64,000 bases of DNA. Origin: Olivibacter oleidegradans. GTDB lineage: Bacteria > Bacteroidota > Bacteroidia > Sphingobacteriales > Sphingobacteriaceae. Shown here one piece after another: positions 7,248 through 16,896 of the stretch. The notes under the pieces are model-generated. The model was not told the DNA's origin and did no database searches. It saw only the letters and a program-made list of their open reading frames with translations. The DNA lies in contig NZ_JBHLWO010000002.1 in NCBI RefSeq assembly GCF_042432805.1, forward strand, positions 2,728,001-2,792,000, in the 5' to 3' direction. Within the stretch, counting starts at the first letter, position 1. Every line of letters starts with the position of its first letter. The position numbers were made by a program, and so were the translations under genes.

Positions 7248-9216
7248 AAGCGTCTATTCCTGCTTCCAAACATCGCAATAGTATATCATAATTTTCTATA
7301 GAGTCTCCATCAATGCTTGTTAATTGCTTATCTGACGGATATCCCGAGAATATCTGATATTTTATTTGTTGTTCAACTATTGTCTTTTTTGTATAAATGA
7401 TAAAATCAGGTTTAATAGAAGCTCCTACGGTACTATTATGCGTAACAATTACTACCGGAATTTGCGTGGAAATAGATTTAAGCAACTCGTTCACGTCGTT
7501 TTTTAAAAACAGATTGTCAAATGACGATTCGGGCTCATCAATTAAGAGCAAATCATATTGTAGGGCATCCCCAATTTCATGAAGTAGATTAAACTCTGAT
7601 CGCTCACCTCCCGAAACAGGAAAATTGTGTTTGTTTAATGTTTGATACTCTATTTCAACAAAATATTTATGATAGTCAGTTTCTTCCAGTTCGATTTCTT
7701 TCAATGCGTTTAGGAACGCATAAGGATTATCATATTTACTGAATGGTGTTGAAAAAGCTAACTGCCTACCACTTTTATTTTTCATTTGCTGTGCACCTGT
7801 AAACTTTTTAGTACGAGCCACAACCTTAAAACCTCTTATTTCTTTTCGGTCTATTTCCCTCTCTTTTTGAAGTTCTGATACAACGTTATTAAATTTCTTT
7901 ACTTTTTCATTTTCGAAAAGAATACTGTAAAAATCGATGTCTGTGGGTGGAGATGTAGCTGTTTTTAAACGTAAATCGGCTTTAATCTTTGTAATCAAGT
8001 CGTTTAGCCATCGTTTTTGCAGATTTACTTCATTCAATTCTACATGTTTAGCCATCAGTTCGACAACCAAATTTTTAAGACTTGCTATTTCTAAATGTTT
8101 GCCTATTATATCATGATATTCTGTGTTTTCAATAAGAGTAGTTGTTGCCTCGATAATCTTTGCCAGATTTTTTAGATCAACTTCCGAAAATAGCACTTCA
8201 CTAAATAGTGATGCTTTAGAGTAGCTATCCAACTTGTCACTTTCGGAAGCAAATTTAATCAGACTGGCAAGATATTTCTCCACCTCTGATTTATTACTTT
8301 TTAAATCTACATTTCTAACATCTGATACTACTTCTTTAAATTCTTTTAAAAACTGTTCGTTTACCGTACTATGCCTTGATGACAATAAGGTTTTAAACTT
8401 TTCTTCGTCATTTTGCAACAAGGAGAACTGCTTGATATATTTCACATCTTCAAAAGATTCCAATATTCTATCTAAGGTGTAAGTTTTCCCTGTAGAACGC
8501 TCTCCTAAAATCACATTTAGGCCAGTTGATAAATAAAGTCCATCATCAGTGACTTGGAAAAATTTATTGCCATCGCTTTTTGTCAAACATACTTTAGTCT
8601 TATCTGCAAGACAAGATTTAATACCACGTAAAGTAATCTCTGCAAGATCTATAAAGGTTTGTCTCGTTGGAAACGATTGCAGGTCATTTTTAATTCTTAC
8701 ATCACTAAATATAACCGGCGTTAATTTAGTATTATCTTTGGCGCAGGTTTTGAACTTGCGAACACTTGTTACTTCACCTGCAAGTATATGAGGTTGAAGT
8801 TTTTTTAATGTTTCATCTGGAATATTAGGCCTCTTATCGTAATGCGGAATAAGCAAGTATCGATTAAGATCTGGAAATATTGCGGAAAGTGTTTCGACAG
8901 AAATATAATTATCCGTATCTTTTATTAGATTTTGAACTTGTTGGCATTTAGATTCAAAATCAATTAACTCTGTATTTTCCGAAATAAGTAGTAGGTGTCC
9001 TTTTTCTAAGTTTATTTCAATACCCGGTAAGACAACAATATCCAACCCTTGTGAGATCAAGTTGAACTGCTCTAAGTCAAACAAATTGTGATTGGTTATT
9101 GCAATGCAATCTATTTCTAATTTAGTTACATATTCCCTCATCGTATCCAAACAGAACTCAAAATGCGAGTCAGATATAGAAGGAACAGTATGGATATGTA
9201 AATCTATCTTTTTCAA
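7204..9216 (-). CDS. PHP-domain phosphoesterase fused to SMC/ABC-like ATPase (TrlF-like)
   Basis: 670 residues. Residues 1-215 are a PHP metal-dependent phosphoesterase domain: HIH (7-9), TNHN (41-44), PGIEI (64-68), a histidine at 74 and PHYD (124-127). From about 225 an ABC/SMC-type ATPase begins, with Walker A GERSTGKT (238-245), a long helical middle, the ABC signature SGGERS (535-540), Walker B LLLIDEP (556-562) and the switch motif VTHN (591-594). All nucleotide-binding motifs are intact. Proteins of this layout are annotated as TrlF-family AAA-like ATPases. By family logic the ATPase senses an invader and licenses a PHP nuclease, but that is inferred here. It overlaps the small downstream gene and is surrounded by other defence genes. 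Confidence 0.88.
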   Translation of the reverse strand: MKKIDLHIHTVPSISDSHFEFCLDTMREYVTKLEIDCIAITNHNLFDLEQFNLISQGLDIVVLPGIEINLEKGHLLLISENTELIDFESKCQQVQNLIKDTDNYISVETLSAIFPDLNRYLLIPHYDKRPNIPDETLKKLQPHILAGEVTSVRKFKTCAKDNTKLTPVIFSDVRIKNDLQSFPTRQTFIDLAEITLRGIKSCLADKTKVCLTKSDGNKFFQVTDDGLYLSTGLNVILGERSTGKTYTLDRILESFEDVKYIKQFSLLQNDEEKFKTLLSSRHSTVNEQFLKEFKEVVSDVRNVDLKSNKSEVEKYLASLIKFASESDKLDSYSKASLFSEVLFSEVDLKNLAKIIEATTTLIENTEYHDIIGKHLEIASLKNLVVELMAKHVELNEVNLQKRWLNDLITKIKADLRLKTATSPPTDIDFYSILFENEKVKKFNNVVSELQKEREIDRKEIRGFKVVARTKKFTGAQQMKNKSGRQLAFSTPFSKYDNPYAFLNALKEIELEETDYHKYFVEIEYQTLNKHNFPVSGGERSEFNLLHEIGDALQYDLLLIDEPESSFDNLFLKNDVNELLKSISTQIPVVIVTHNSTVGASIKPDFIIYTKKTIVEQQIKYQIFSGYPSDKQLTSIDGDSIENYDILLRCLEAGIDAYDDRRTKTYEILKN

Positions 9217-9369
9217 CTTTATAAGCTATTAAGAATCAGTTGTTTCAAAGATAATGTAAAATTCTTTTATTCTGAACACATGAAATGAATCGAACTACTA
9301 CATTGGATTGTATCCGCAAGGACTGCACGTAGATAGGTTTTTGTTTAGGCTTTGGTGTATACGATATTT

Positions 9370-10077
9370 TTAGAGGTTTCGGCGTTCACGTCTCTCACCG
9401 AGTAAATTGTAGTGTTCAACATCCCAAAAATTAGCTCTTGGTATCCTTGTTTTTCTATGTTTAAGAGTTCGCTCATGCCGGTCATTAGGTAATACAAGCC
9501 ATTCTTCATTTTTATTGGTTAATTTTTTGGCTCGATCGTATTTTTTATCATCATTTATGTCTGGAAAAACCAATATAGGTTTCACAAGAATGATACTATG
9601 AACCTTTGAAACAGAATTACAAAAAGGGCAATCATTATGTCTAGGAAAATATTTAAGCAGACTATTAGTAGTATTTCCATCTAATAACTGTCTATTGCAA
9701 GTAAAAAAGAATTCCCAAACACCTTTTGAGATAGGAATAAGTTCATTCTTAGGCATTTTCAAATGAAAGACATATCTTGTTTCTCCATGAGGAATGGTGC
9801 ATGGTATTAAATTGGCGGGATTCAAATCGGCCGCCCATGCCTTTGCAGTATCCAATTTTTCAGTAAACGATATATAATCAGTAATTGAATAGTACTCTTT
9901 TTCATATCCTTGTAAATGATCAATGTGCCATTTAATCGTTTCCAGAAATCCTATGTTTTCTATGTTATCAGTTCTCCCACCTCCTACACAGGCAGGAGCC
10001 AGTAGTCCATCTGATCGGTAAATACTTGCGTTTGTCCTATCATTGTAATAGCTATCGCCTCGATATAGGTGTAACAT
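9370..10077 (-). CDS. Possible ADP-ribosyltransferase-like protein, partner of PD-(D/E)XK gene
   Basis: 235 residues, no firm family. The start LYRGD (4-8) and the later ISFTEKLDTAKAWA (69-82) recall the arginine and Ser-Thr-Ser motifs of R-S-E type ADP-ribosyltransferases, where a strand ends in R-G and a helix follows S-F-T. Glutamates at 112 (KNELIP) or 122 (GVWEFFF) could be catalytic; I cannot choose. A CPFC pair (150-153) may bind metal or be structural. It lies 26 bp after the PD-(D/E)XK gene on the same strand and almost certainly forms an operon with it. The ART call is an inference from local motifs; another alpha/beta fold is possible. Confidence 0.55.
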   Translation of the reverse strand: MLHLYRGDSYYNDRTNASIYRSDGLLAPACVGGGRTDNIENIGFLETIKWHIDHLQGYEKEYYSITDYISFTEKLDTAKAWAADLNPANLIPCTIPHGETRYVFHLKMPKNELIPISKGVWEFFFTCNRQLLDGNTTNSLLKYFPRHNDCPFCNSVSKVHSIILVKPILVFPDINDDKKYDRAKKLTNKNEEWLVLPNDRHERTLKHRKTRIPRANFWDVEHYNLLGERRERRNL

Positions 10078-10103
10078 GGTGATTGCTTAAATTATTTATA
10101 TTT

Positions 10104-11492
10104 TTATTGTTTTCCAGAAATATCTTCCATCCAGTGAGTAGAATTCCTAACTATTGTCTCTGGAGGGTCTAATAACAATCTTTCAGAAAACAATTTATGG
10201 GGATGCTTTTCAAAAAAAATTGTTGTTTCGGCACATTCCCACTCACCAATCTTACATAAAGGTTGTATAGCATGACAATAAACAGCTTCAATGCTCTTTT
10301 CGGAAAAATTGAAATTAGAAACGGTATCACTTGTTTTTTCATGTCGTCTAAATTCCACCGCAGGTCCCATCACAGTTTCATAGCCGATATGAATGATTCC
10401 CTCTCCATGGGGCGGAATTTGACTAACAGCTTTGCTTAGTGTTTTCTTTACATCCTTTGCTTTCTTGTCGATTGAGCTATCTGCAACACATTCCCACTTT
10501 GCCGAATAGGCAGCATGAATACCGTAATAGAACCTATTTAACACATGTAGATTATCATCAGGTCCGACGGCAACTATTTCAGAAGGCGAAATTAGTTGGG
10601 TATAGTTACCGTGCATATCATACTCGTCTGTAATCAAATGAACCATCTGTGGAGAGTTTGCTCGCACACCTAATTTATCAAGTCGTTCGTTAATAGCGGA
10701 AATATCAATTTTTTTTGCTTTAAACTCGATTTGCTCATGTTTTAACCAAGCACCATTATTTAACATCCCCGATTTTAAATAGGCGTAAAACGCACCTCCA
10801 AGACACTCTTCTAGTGTATCTTCTAATGGTACTTTAAAGATAATCTCAGCGTGTGCAGAAACATCATGAATGCGCATTGCATTAGTCAAATGGTGGAATC
10901 TTTTTTGCCATTCTCGTCTTTCCTTTTCGGCATATTCAGGAACCTTAGCTAATCGCTTACATTCTACCCAAAAACTTTGTCCAGTCCGAAATACTTCAAA
11001 ATCTGGAGTCTTTTTATATCGGTCTTCCTTTAAAAATTTAACTTTCCATCCGTTACGATGATATAATATAGCTACAGCCAATTCAAACAAGGTAGAATCC
11101 GGCTTATTCTGTTTTTCATTTAGCATTACTTTAAGTCGTTCATCTATTCCCTCCATATTTTTGAGAGGTTCAATATATCGCCCTATAGCAGAAAAAAAAG
11201 GATATATACGAGCCGATTGTAAAGGGTCGTCTACTCCCGGCCGGTCTAAAACTGATTCAATTAGATACATATACCAAGCCATCCAATCATCGTAAACTGC
11301 AATAGGTTTGAAACGCGTATCTATATTTCGTTTTTGAATATCAACTTCTGTTAATGTTATAGTTTCAAGAGATTTAAAGTAATCTACCACCAACTTTCTT
11401 CGCCTTTCCCATTCAGATTGACCTAAGATGTCAATAAACCAGCTTAAAGTTCTCTTCGCTGATATTATCCATTCTTCATTTTGTTGTTTCAT
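10104..11492 (-). CDS. PD-(D/E)XK nuclease-fold protein
   Basis: 462 residues. The nuclease core is clear: E137 in the helix FELAVAILYHRNGW, D164 in KTPDFEV, and E177-x-K179 in FWVECKR, the E...PD...ExK arrangement of restriction-type endonucleases. About 130 residues precede the core and about 280 follow it without a recognised domain; the C-terminal part may be specificity or scaffolding. It is first gene of a two-gene unit with the ART-like protein downstream. The catalytic residues are intact, so an active DNA or RNA nuclease is likely. The target is unknown. Confidence 0.75.
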   Translation of the reverse strand: MKQQNEEWIISAKRTLSWFIDILGQSEWERRRKLVVDYFKSLETITLTEVDIQKRNIDTRFKPIAVYDDWMAWYMYLIESVLDRPGVDDPLQSARIYPFFSAIGRYIEPLKNMEGIDERLKVMLNEKQNKPDSTLFELAVAILYHRNGWKVKFLKEDRYKKTPDFEVFRTGQSFWVECKRLAKVPEYAEKERREWQKRFHHLTNAMRIHDVSAHAEIIFKVPLEDTLEECLGGAFYAYLKSGMLNNGAWLKHEQIEFKAKKIDISAINERLDKLGVRANSPQMVHLITDEYDMHGNYTQLISPSEIVAVGPDDNLHVLNRFYYGIHAAYSAKWECVADSSIDKKAKDVKKTLSKAVSQIPPHGEGIIHIGYETVMGPAVEFRRHEKTSDTVSNFNFSEKSIEAVYCHAIQPLCKIGEWECAETTIFFEKHPHKLFSERLLLDPPETIVRNSTHWMEDISGKQ

Positions 11493-11592
11493 CCCTTTGA
11501 TTTACAAACAATTTATCAATTTTTTGACTAAATTCAATTCGATTTTTTATTTCGAGGGTTTAAAAATTCGTATCCAAGTAATAAAAACAATC

Positions 11593-14500
11593 TCAACTAA
11601 AGTAAATATTAGGATTGCCGTACAAATGCATTGAAGCCCATCCACTCGGTGCATAAAACCCCCAGTACTCATCAAAACCTTTTTGTGAAGTAACGTGATT
11701 CGCATGGTAAACGGCCCAACTTAATTTCACGCCCGATTTTAGCGCATTTAAAAACGTTTCCGTCCAAATACCACACATTTCAGGGTTGTACTTCCATGCT
11801 GGTGCGATTACGGCCTCATATCCTAAACCGATAAGTTGGTTTACGAAAGAGGTCAAAGCTTGGCTATAAAACTTCTTGGATTGAAAGCCCGAATTACAAA
11901 TAAATACAACAGCAATTGTTCCTTTGCCAAACACATGCTCAGTTCCAAGCCCATTTATAATTGCGTGCCCATCTTCACCTTCCTTTGTGTGCACCGCCTT
12001 AAAACCCTCACCTGATTTCTCTCCATGAGCGGCGATAAAATTAATATGTCCATTTAATGGTGGTGCGGGTATAAGTTCGCAGCGTATCTCGCATTGGTAG
12101 TCGCTCAGCGGAAGTCTCATGCGTGTATATGCTATAAATAGTGCCATGTCTTGATCATCTACTGGAACCCAAGCCTCCACACGAAGATCTCTAAATGATA
12201 ACTCCTTATCCTTTCCGTATTTAGCATAACGCTCGATTGAAATGATGTCCGTAATTGGCTTATGAAAGGAAATGAAATCCTTATCAACACTGCGGATATA
12301 CTCCTTAACTATATCCTGATGTTGATTAAATGTATCACTTTGCAACGGATGTTCAAATAGCAATAAATTTTTTGGAAAACTGGCAATCTCAATGCTGGTA
12401 TAGACAAACAATTGGCTACATTCAAACGGTATTTTAATTGTACTAAATTGTAGTTCCTGTAGTGATTTGATGTAATCCTGCTCCTGCTCATTTATTGAAG
12501 CTCTCACTTCATTAAACACAAAGGCATTGAGACCTTGAGACAGCCATGATTTCATAAGTTCCAAATCCCAATTATCCATTTTAGTAATCGAGTGTTGCCC
12601 CAGATCATTTATGAACAATACCGCAAATTTGCCCGAGTACTCAAATATCCAGCAGATGACATCTCCATCTTTAAGGTCCAACTTAGATAGTATATTCTCT
12701 CCATAATTTACAAATGGTGTTTCCTCATCTTTTTGATCACCAAAAGACAACTTCGTAAAGCCTTCCGATTCTTTATGTTCGAAAGTTAATGTAGGGTCAT
12801 TTATCACAAGTCCCGCTAACAGTAAACTCTCCAAATCACTTGTATTTACTGAATCGCGAATTAAGTTGTTTGCCAATAATTCAAGGTTAGATAATTCCGA
12901 CACATAATCCTCAATGTCTCTTGTTTCATTGGCTTTCTTTAGTGCAGTTCTTAGTAAGTTAGCTGTTTCATTGGGAACACTGAACGCTGTCGCTTTTAAT
13001 TCTGCCAATGTTTCCGGAAAAATCTGCTGTTCGAATTCGGCAATACATCCCCGTAAAAAATCACTTAATTTAAGTGTCTCTGCACTTTCCAAATTCATTA
13101 GATTATAGAAAAAAGCCATCCAAGGATGACATCCTTGATGGCCGTATCCAATAATAGAATCTTTATGTGACATTAAAAAGTCTTCAACTTGAGGGAATAA
13201 TAACCTTGTTCTCTCAGGAGAGCTGATTAGCGAATAGAAATAACTTAATGTGATTTTTTGAAGATCATATTCTGATAATTCAAAAGATTGTAATGAAGCG
13301 TATAATGAATCTGATAATTTGTGATAATGGAAGTTTCTATAGTAGATAAATGCGTTATATAATCCATCGAATGCGTGATAATCTTTAATCACTGGAGTAG
13401 AGTTTAAGGCAGAAAAATATAGTATGCCATAAAAACAACCATCTAAGGCATTTTTTTGGATAGAAAAACACTTAAATAAACAAAGCCAACCAATTAACGG
13501 GTACTTCTGATATTTGAGTGAAAATGCGAGAATTTCTTCCGCTGTATCTCTGGCCTGTTGATAGTGGCCGTTATAATTCAATGTTGCAATATAGTTTTCG
13601 CATATAGAATAAATTAGAGGTTCGTACTTTTCTTTGCTAATAGTCAAATTCGCCACTAAGGTTATTATGGTATACATTCCGGTTAGTTCCCCATCAGTAT
13701 ATTTTTTAGCTGTAAATGATGCTGCAATATCCAGTAAATAATTTATCAAATTATCTGTATCCTTTTCAGACAACCCGTGCTCAATATTAATAGTTGATAA
13801 ACTGGAAGACTTTCCTGCAAGCATTTTGCTCATTATCTCTTCAAGATGCTTCTCCCCTTTGATTCTATCAAAAGAGCCAATCTTAACAGGAACGGTTTTT
13901 TCTATCCGTTTTTTTGCAAGGTTCTCAATCTGGGCATGAAGACCAAATATCAGATTGGCAACAGAGAGTATTCCAAACTCTTTAAATATATCAAGCAATC
14001 TAATTCTTGAGTTTCTATCCGACCTATTCATGGCAAAATAGCTAAAAGCCATAGGTAGCAGGTATTGAATACGTTGTTCTATTAGTTCCTTAGATTCCTG
14101 CATACCTTGCCTATTATAGTCAATTTCAAAATAATGGAGTTGCCGGAAATTGGTTTTTAGCTCGTTAATGGTGTCTTCAATGGTGTTCTTTAGAGACTCC
14201 ATACGAACTATATCTGTAAAGATTGCAGGCGAAGCAGTTTTTGGAGAAATTCTGATCGTTTCAATTGTTAGATTGTTTATCATCTCCTCGAGAGGTGCTG
14301 GCATAGAAAAAAATCTTGCTAAATTTTTGTTAAAGGATTCTTCATCATCGTAGTAAGAATAACTGGCAATTTCTTCCGACCTATGTAGGTCAAAATCATT
14401 CATCATAATTGACTTGGAATACTTCCCAACGACTACATAATTCACTAAAATGGAAGGGTCTAAGAGGATTGTTTCTCCTATATTTATGCCACTAAATTGA

Positions 14501-16074
14501 TAATGATTAGTTACTATGGCACTTAATACGTTTAGTTCTCCCTTGTTGCTTGCTTCCTCCAATCTTTTTTTAATAATATCTCTTTCTTTAAGAAACTCAT
14601 CGTTGTATTCATGAATTAATGTTAACGTATTAAAACACTCTGAGGGTGTTAAGCAGTATTTTAACATAACGGCTTTCAAAATCACAATTGTCCGGTCGCT
14701 TTCGTAAACTAAAATATCGTCAGCTTTTACAGCAGTTTTATATAATTCTGAATCAACAAGATTAAAAAGAGCTTTTTTATTAGGTTTTGAAAGCTCTAAG
14801 GAAATATATTCAATAAACTTGCGATTGAGTTCTGGTTTTGACATATGGAATGAGAGTAAATTCTCAAACCGAGAAGAAAAAGCTCCAAAAGTGATAGTCG
14901 GATAAAAAAAACAATAATATCCCTCTTGGGAAATAAGAGGCTTTCGCCAAATATCGACTTTAGAGCTCACAGCACAACTGAACTGTCCAATTAGCATTTC
15001 TATAATCTGTGTTGATTGTCCAGTAAGGATATTGATGTACGACAATAGATCGGTATGCTTGATTCGAAAAGCAGCTGGTCGTACTGTTTGGTTCTTTTGT
15101 AGGCATCTGACAAATAATTGTTCAATCGCTACAACAAAATCCAAAATATCATTCACTTTAAGGTCTTGTGTTTCGGTATCGGAAAGGTGAAGATGAAAAT
15201 AGAAATTTACAAATATAGATGTAGAAGAATCCTGTATTGAGATCTGTTCCTTTACCGCTTCGTTTAAAGTAATCCACCCTTCATCAGTGATTTCAACTGA
15301 TGGACCTTCTTTATACTCTCTCGTCATGTTATGCCCAGCTCCAAAAGCTTGGAAAACACCCGCGAATTCTCTATGCCGATTTGCAAACCTCAAAAAGTGA
15401 TAATTAGGAGGATCATATTTGAAAACAATATTTTCTCCTTCCAATTTTAATGCTATCTCTGCACATTGGAATTTTTCGAATTCTTGCTTGTAGCTATATA
15501 ATATCGTTCCTGCCTGCAAGAGATAAAATAAAATAGAATCTAACTGTTCACTTTCTACGGGATTTTCTCCAATTTGCGGATGGATATTCTGATTAACATA
15601 GAAAGATAATAGCTCAGAACAAGTGTCTGCAATATTATCCATCACATCGTTAATATTAACCTCTTGTCCATTTTCGTTCTTCAACTGTCCTGCTGGCATT
15701 TGTGTCAGATGGTGAAGATTGTTCAATTCACTGTTTTCTCTTGTACTTAGCTGTTGTTTCATAATTGACAAACAGTATTCGTTACAAAACGAAGACAGAC
15801 TTTTAGTGAAGCCGTCTAAGTCCAATCCGGTTCTCTGTATTGCATCAGAAATCAGCTTTCCTAACTCCTTATATAATTCATTTAACGTTATAAATATCTT
15901 AACCAGTTCTATTCCTTCCTGATCGTAAATGACATCGTTCTTATATACATCCTTGATAACCGGATCAAGAATATCCGTTACGTTATTTTCGAAATCATCA
16001 CTAAAAGGATACAACCTTGTATCACTTATTGAGATGAGTCTTAGTAGTTCGGAAAACTTTATTTTTTCCATCAA
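11593..16074 (-). CDS. Giant CHAT-domain caspase-like protease
   Basis: 1493 residues. The last ~300 form a CHAT (caspase HetF-associated with TPR) peptidase: the catalytic histidine is in FIAAHGEKSGEGF (H about 1350) and the cysteine in VVFICNSGF (C about 1393), followed by the typical LGYEAVIAPAW strand. The preceding ~1200 residues are largely helical and may hold degenerate TPR-like repeats, fitting the usual CHAT architecture in which the helical part senses a trigger. CHAT proteases act in bacterial immunity and cell death by cleaving partner proteins, but no gasdermin-like or other obvious substrate is next to it. It stands alone, with 100 bp before and 93 bp after it. A start one codon later (second Met) is possible. 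Confidence 0.85.
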   Translation of the reverse strand: MMEKIKFSELLRLISISDTRLYPFSDDFENNVTDILDPVIKDVYKNDVIYDQEGIELVKIFITLNELYKELGKLISDAIQRTGLDLDGFTKSLSSFCNEYCLSIMKQQLSTRENSELNNLHHLTQMPAGQLKNENGQEVNINDVMDNIADTCSELLSFYVNQNIHPQIGENPVESEQLDSILFYLLQAGTILYSYKQEFEKFQCAEIALKLEGENIVFKYDPPNYHFLRFANRHREFAGVFQAFGAGHNMTREYKEGPSVEITDEGWITLNEAVKEQISIQDSSTSIFVNFYFHLHLSDTETQDLKVNDILDFVVAIEQLFVRCLQKNQTVRPAAFRIKHTDLLSYINILTGQSTQIIEMLIGQFSCAVSSKVDIWRKPLISQEGYYCFFYPTITFGAFSSRFENLLSFHMSKPELNRKFIEYISLELSKPNKKALFNLVDSELYKTAVKADDILVYESDRTIVILKAVMLKYCLTPSECFNTLTLIHEYNDEFLKERDIIKKRLEEASNKGELNVLSAIVTNHYQFSGINIGETILLDPSILVNYVVVGKYSKSIMMNDFDLHRSEEIASYSYYDDEESFNKNLARFFSMPAPLEEMINNLTIETIRISPKTASPAIFTDIVRMESLKNTIEDTINELKTNFRQLHYFEIDYNRQGMQESKELIEQRIQYLLPMAFSYFAMNRSDRNSRIRLLDIFKEFGILSVANLIFGLHAQIENLAKKRIEKTVPVKIGSFDRIKGEKHLEEIMSKMLAGKSSSLSTINIEHGLSEKDTDNLINYLLDIAASFTAKKYTDGELTGMYTIITLVANLTISKEKYEPLIYSICENYIATLNYNGHYQQARDTAEEILAFSLKYQKYPLIGWLCLFKCFSIQKNALDGCFYGILYFSALNSTPVIKDYHAFDGLYNAFIYYRNFHYHKLSDSLYASLQSFELSEYDLQKITLSYFYSLISSPERTRLLFPQVEDFLMSHKDSIIGYGHQGCHPWMAFFYNLMNLESAETLKLSDFLRGCIAEFEQQIFPETLAELKATAFSVPNETANLLRTALKKANETRDIEDYVSELSNLELLANNLIRDSVNTSDLESLLLAGLVINDPTLTFEHKESEGFTKLSFGDQKDEETPFVNYGENILSKLDLKDGDVICWIFEYSGKFAVLFINDLGQHSITKMDNWDLELMKSWLSQGLNAFVFNEVRASINEQEQDYIKSLQELQFSTIKIPFECSQLFVYTSIEIASFPKNLLLFEHPLQSDTFNQHQDIVKEYIRSVDKDFISFHKPITDIISIERYAKYGKDKELSFRDLRVEAWVPVDDQDMALFIAYTRMRLPLSDYQCEIRCELIPAPPLNGHINFIAAHGEKSGEGFKAVHTKEGEDGHAIINGLGTEHVFGKGTIAVVFICNSGFQSKKFYSQALTSFVNQLIGLGYEAVIAPAWKYNPEMCGIWTETFLNALKSGVKLSWAVYHANHVTSQKGFDEYWGFYAPSGWASMHLYGNPNIYFS

Positions 16075-16167
16075 AAACCAGAGTTTAGTTTATAGTTTAA
16101 AAAGCACTTGTTGATATTTTCTGCAATTATTACGCATTATGGGCAACATCAGACAGATAAACTTTAG

Positions 16168-16503
16168 TTAGGCAATTGGAGATTGATGTTCCTTTTCATG
16201 ACAAGGCTTACATAGGGACAAAAGGTCTTCCAATGGCTCATTAAAGAGATTATCATACTTTAAATGATGTATATTTTCTGCCGTTGCAGTCATACAATGT
16301 TGGCACAAAGAATTATCCCTTTCCAATACTAACCTTCTTTTTTCTTTCCACTCTACGGATAGCAAATAGTTCTTGTATTTATAATACTTTGAATTTAGAT
16401 AGTTAAAATTGGGCTTTTGCTTCAAAAAGTAAACGTCCTTCCTCTTGATACTCCCTTTTCCATTCTTCGAAGTATTCATCATAAAAAGGTCCTTCAATTT
16501 CAT
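16168..16503 (-). CDS. HNH endonuclease domain protein (possibly the 3' half of a split gene)
   Basis: 111 residues with an HNH zinc-finger nuclease: CQHC, then the IHHLKYDN motif, then LCKPCHEKEH. Both zinc-binding cysteine pairs and the catalytic histidine are present. The upstream zinc-ribbon frame overlaps it by about 100 bases, and the conserved HNH homology starts only at NYLNSKYYKYK, right where the other frame stops. The first 30 residues of this frame therefore look like an out-of-frame artefact. The most economical reading is one ancestral protein, zinc ribbon plus HNH, split by a frameshift near 16400. Two overlapping genes remain possible. Confidence 0.65.
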   Translation of the reverse strand: MKLKDLFMMNTSKNGKGSIKRKDVYFLKQKPNFNYLNSKYYKYKNYLLSVEWKEKRRLVLERDNSLCQHCMTATAENIHHLKYDNLFNEPLEDLLSLCKPCHEKEHQSPIA

Positions 16504-16753
16504 GAGAATGCTTCTTAAAACTTAAAGGCGTATTCCTATTCATACATCCTCCGCAATGCGTACATTGTTCATATAATCGCGTATTAGGTGAGAATTTATG
16601 ACATTGTGTTACGATAAGAAATTGTTTTCTACAGCATGTCTCGATCCTACGATACCACCAATTTCCACAGGATAGGCAATCGTAGGTATCATGATACTTA
16701 TATCCATTAGTAGCCGATACATGCGAAGACTTGCATTTGGGGCAGTTTTCCAT
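16403..16753 (-). CDS. Zinc-ribbon protein, probable N-terminal half of split HNH nuclease
   Basis: 116 residues, cysteine-rich: CPKC (4-7), CLSCGNWW, a CC pair, and CTHCGGC. These look like two zinc ribbons, common at the front of HNH or phage-type nucleases. The C-terminus (YDEYFEEWKREYQEEGRLLFEAKAQ) is a helix that would join smoothly to NYLNSKYYKYK of the overlapping HNH frame after a one-base shift. Treated as a gene, it is a zinc-binding protein of unknown role; more likely it is the front of a broken nuclease. Confidence 0.55.
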   Translation of the reverse strand: MENCPKCKSSHVSATNGYKYHDTYDCLSCGNWWYRRIETCCRKQFLIVTQCHKFSPNTRLYEQCTHCGGCMNRNTPLSFKKHSHEIEGPFYDEYFEEWKREYQEEGRLLFEAKAQF

Positions 16754-16854
16754 TTTTTGAATATTTAAACCTCCAATAAAATTAAGGAATTAAATAAGGT
16801 TTTGAAACAAAAGATAGACTGTAGAATAAAATAGGGAAGGTAATTAACAACAAA

Positions 16855-16882
16855 ACCCCTGGCCCAATTAAGGATCAGGGGT
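16855..16882 (-). terminator. Rho-independent terminator of the 104-residue gene
   Basis: Read on the minus strand, a seven-base stem ACCCCTG/CAGGGGT with a 14-base loop is followed by TTTTGTTGTT, just after the stop at 16897. Confidence 0.6.
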
Positions 16883-16896
16883 GCGGGTGGGCTGGT

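Noticed and set aside
12309..15922. Several short open frames inside the CHAT gene
   Set aside because: Antisense or out-of-frame shadows of a continuous 1493-codon frame.
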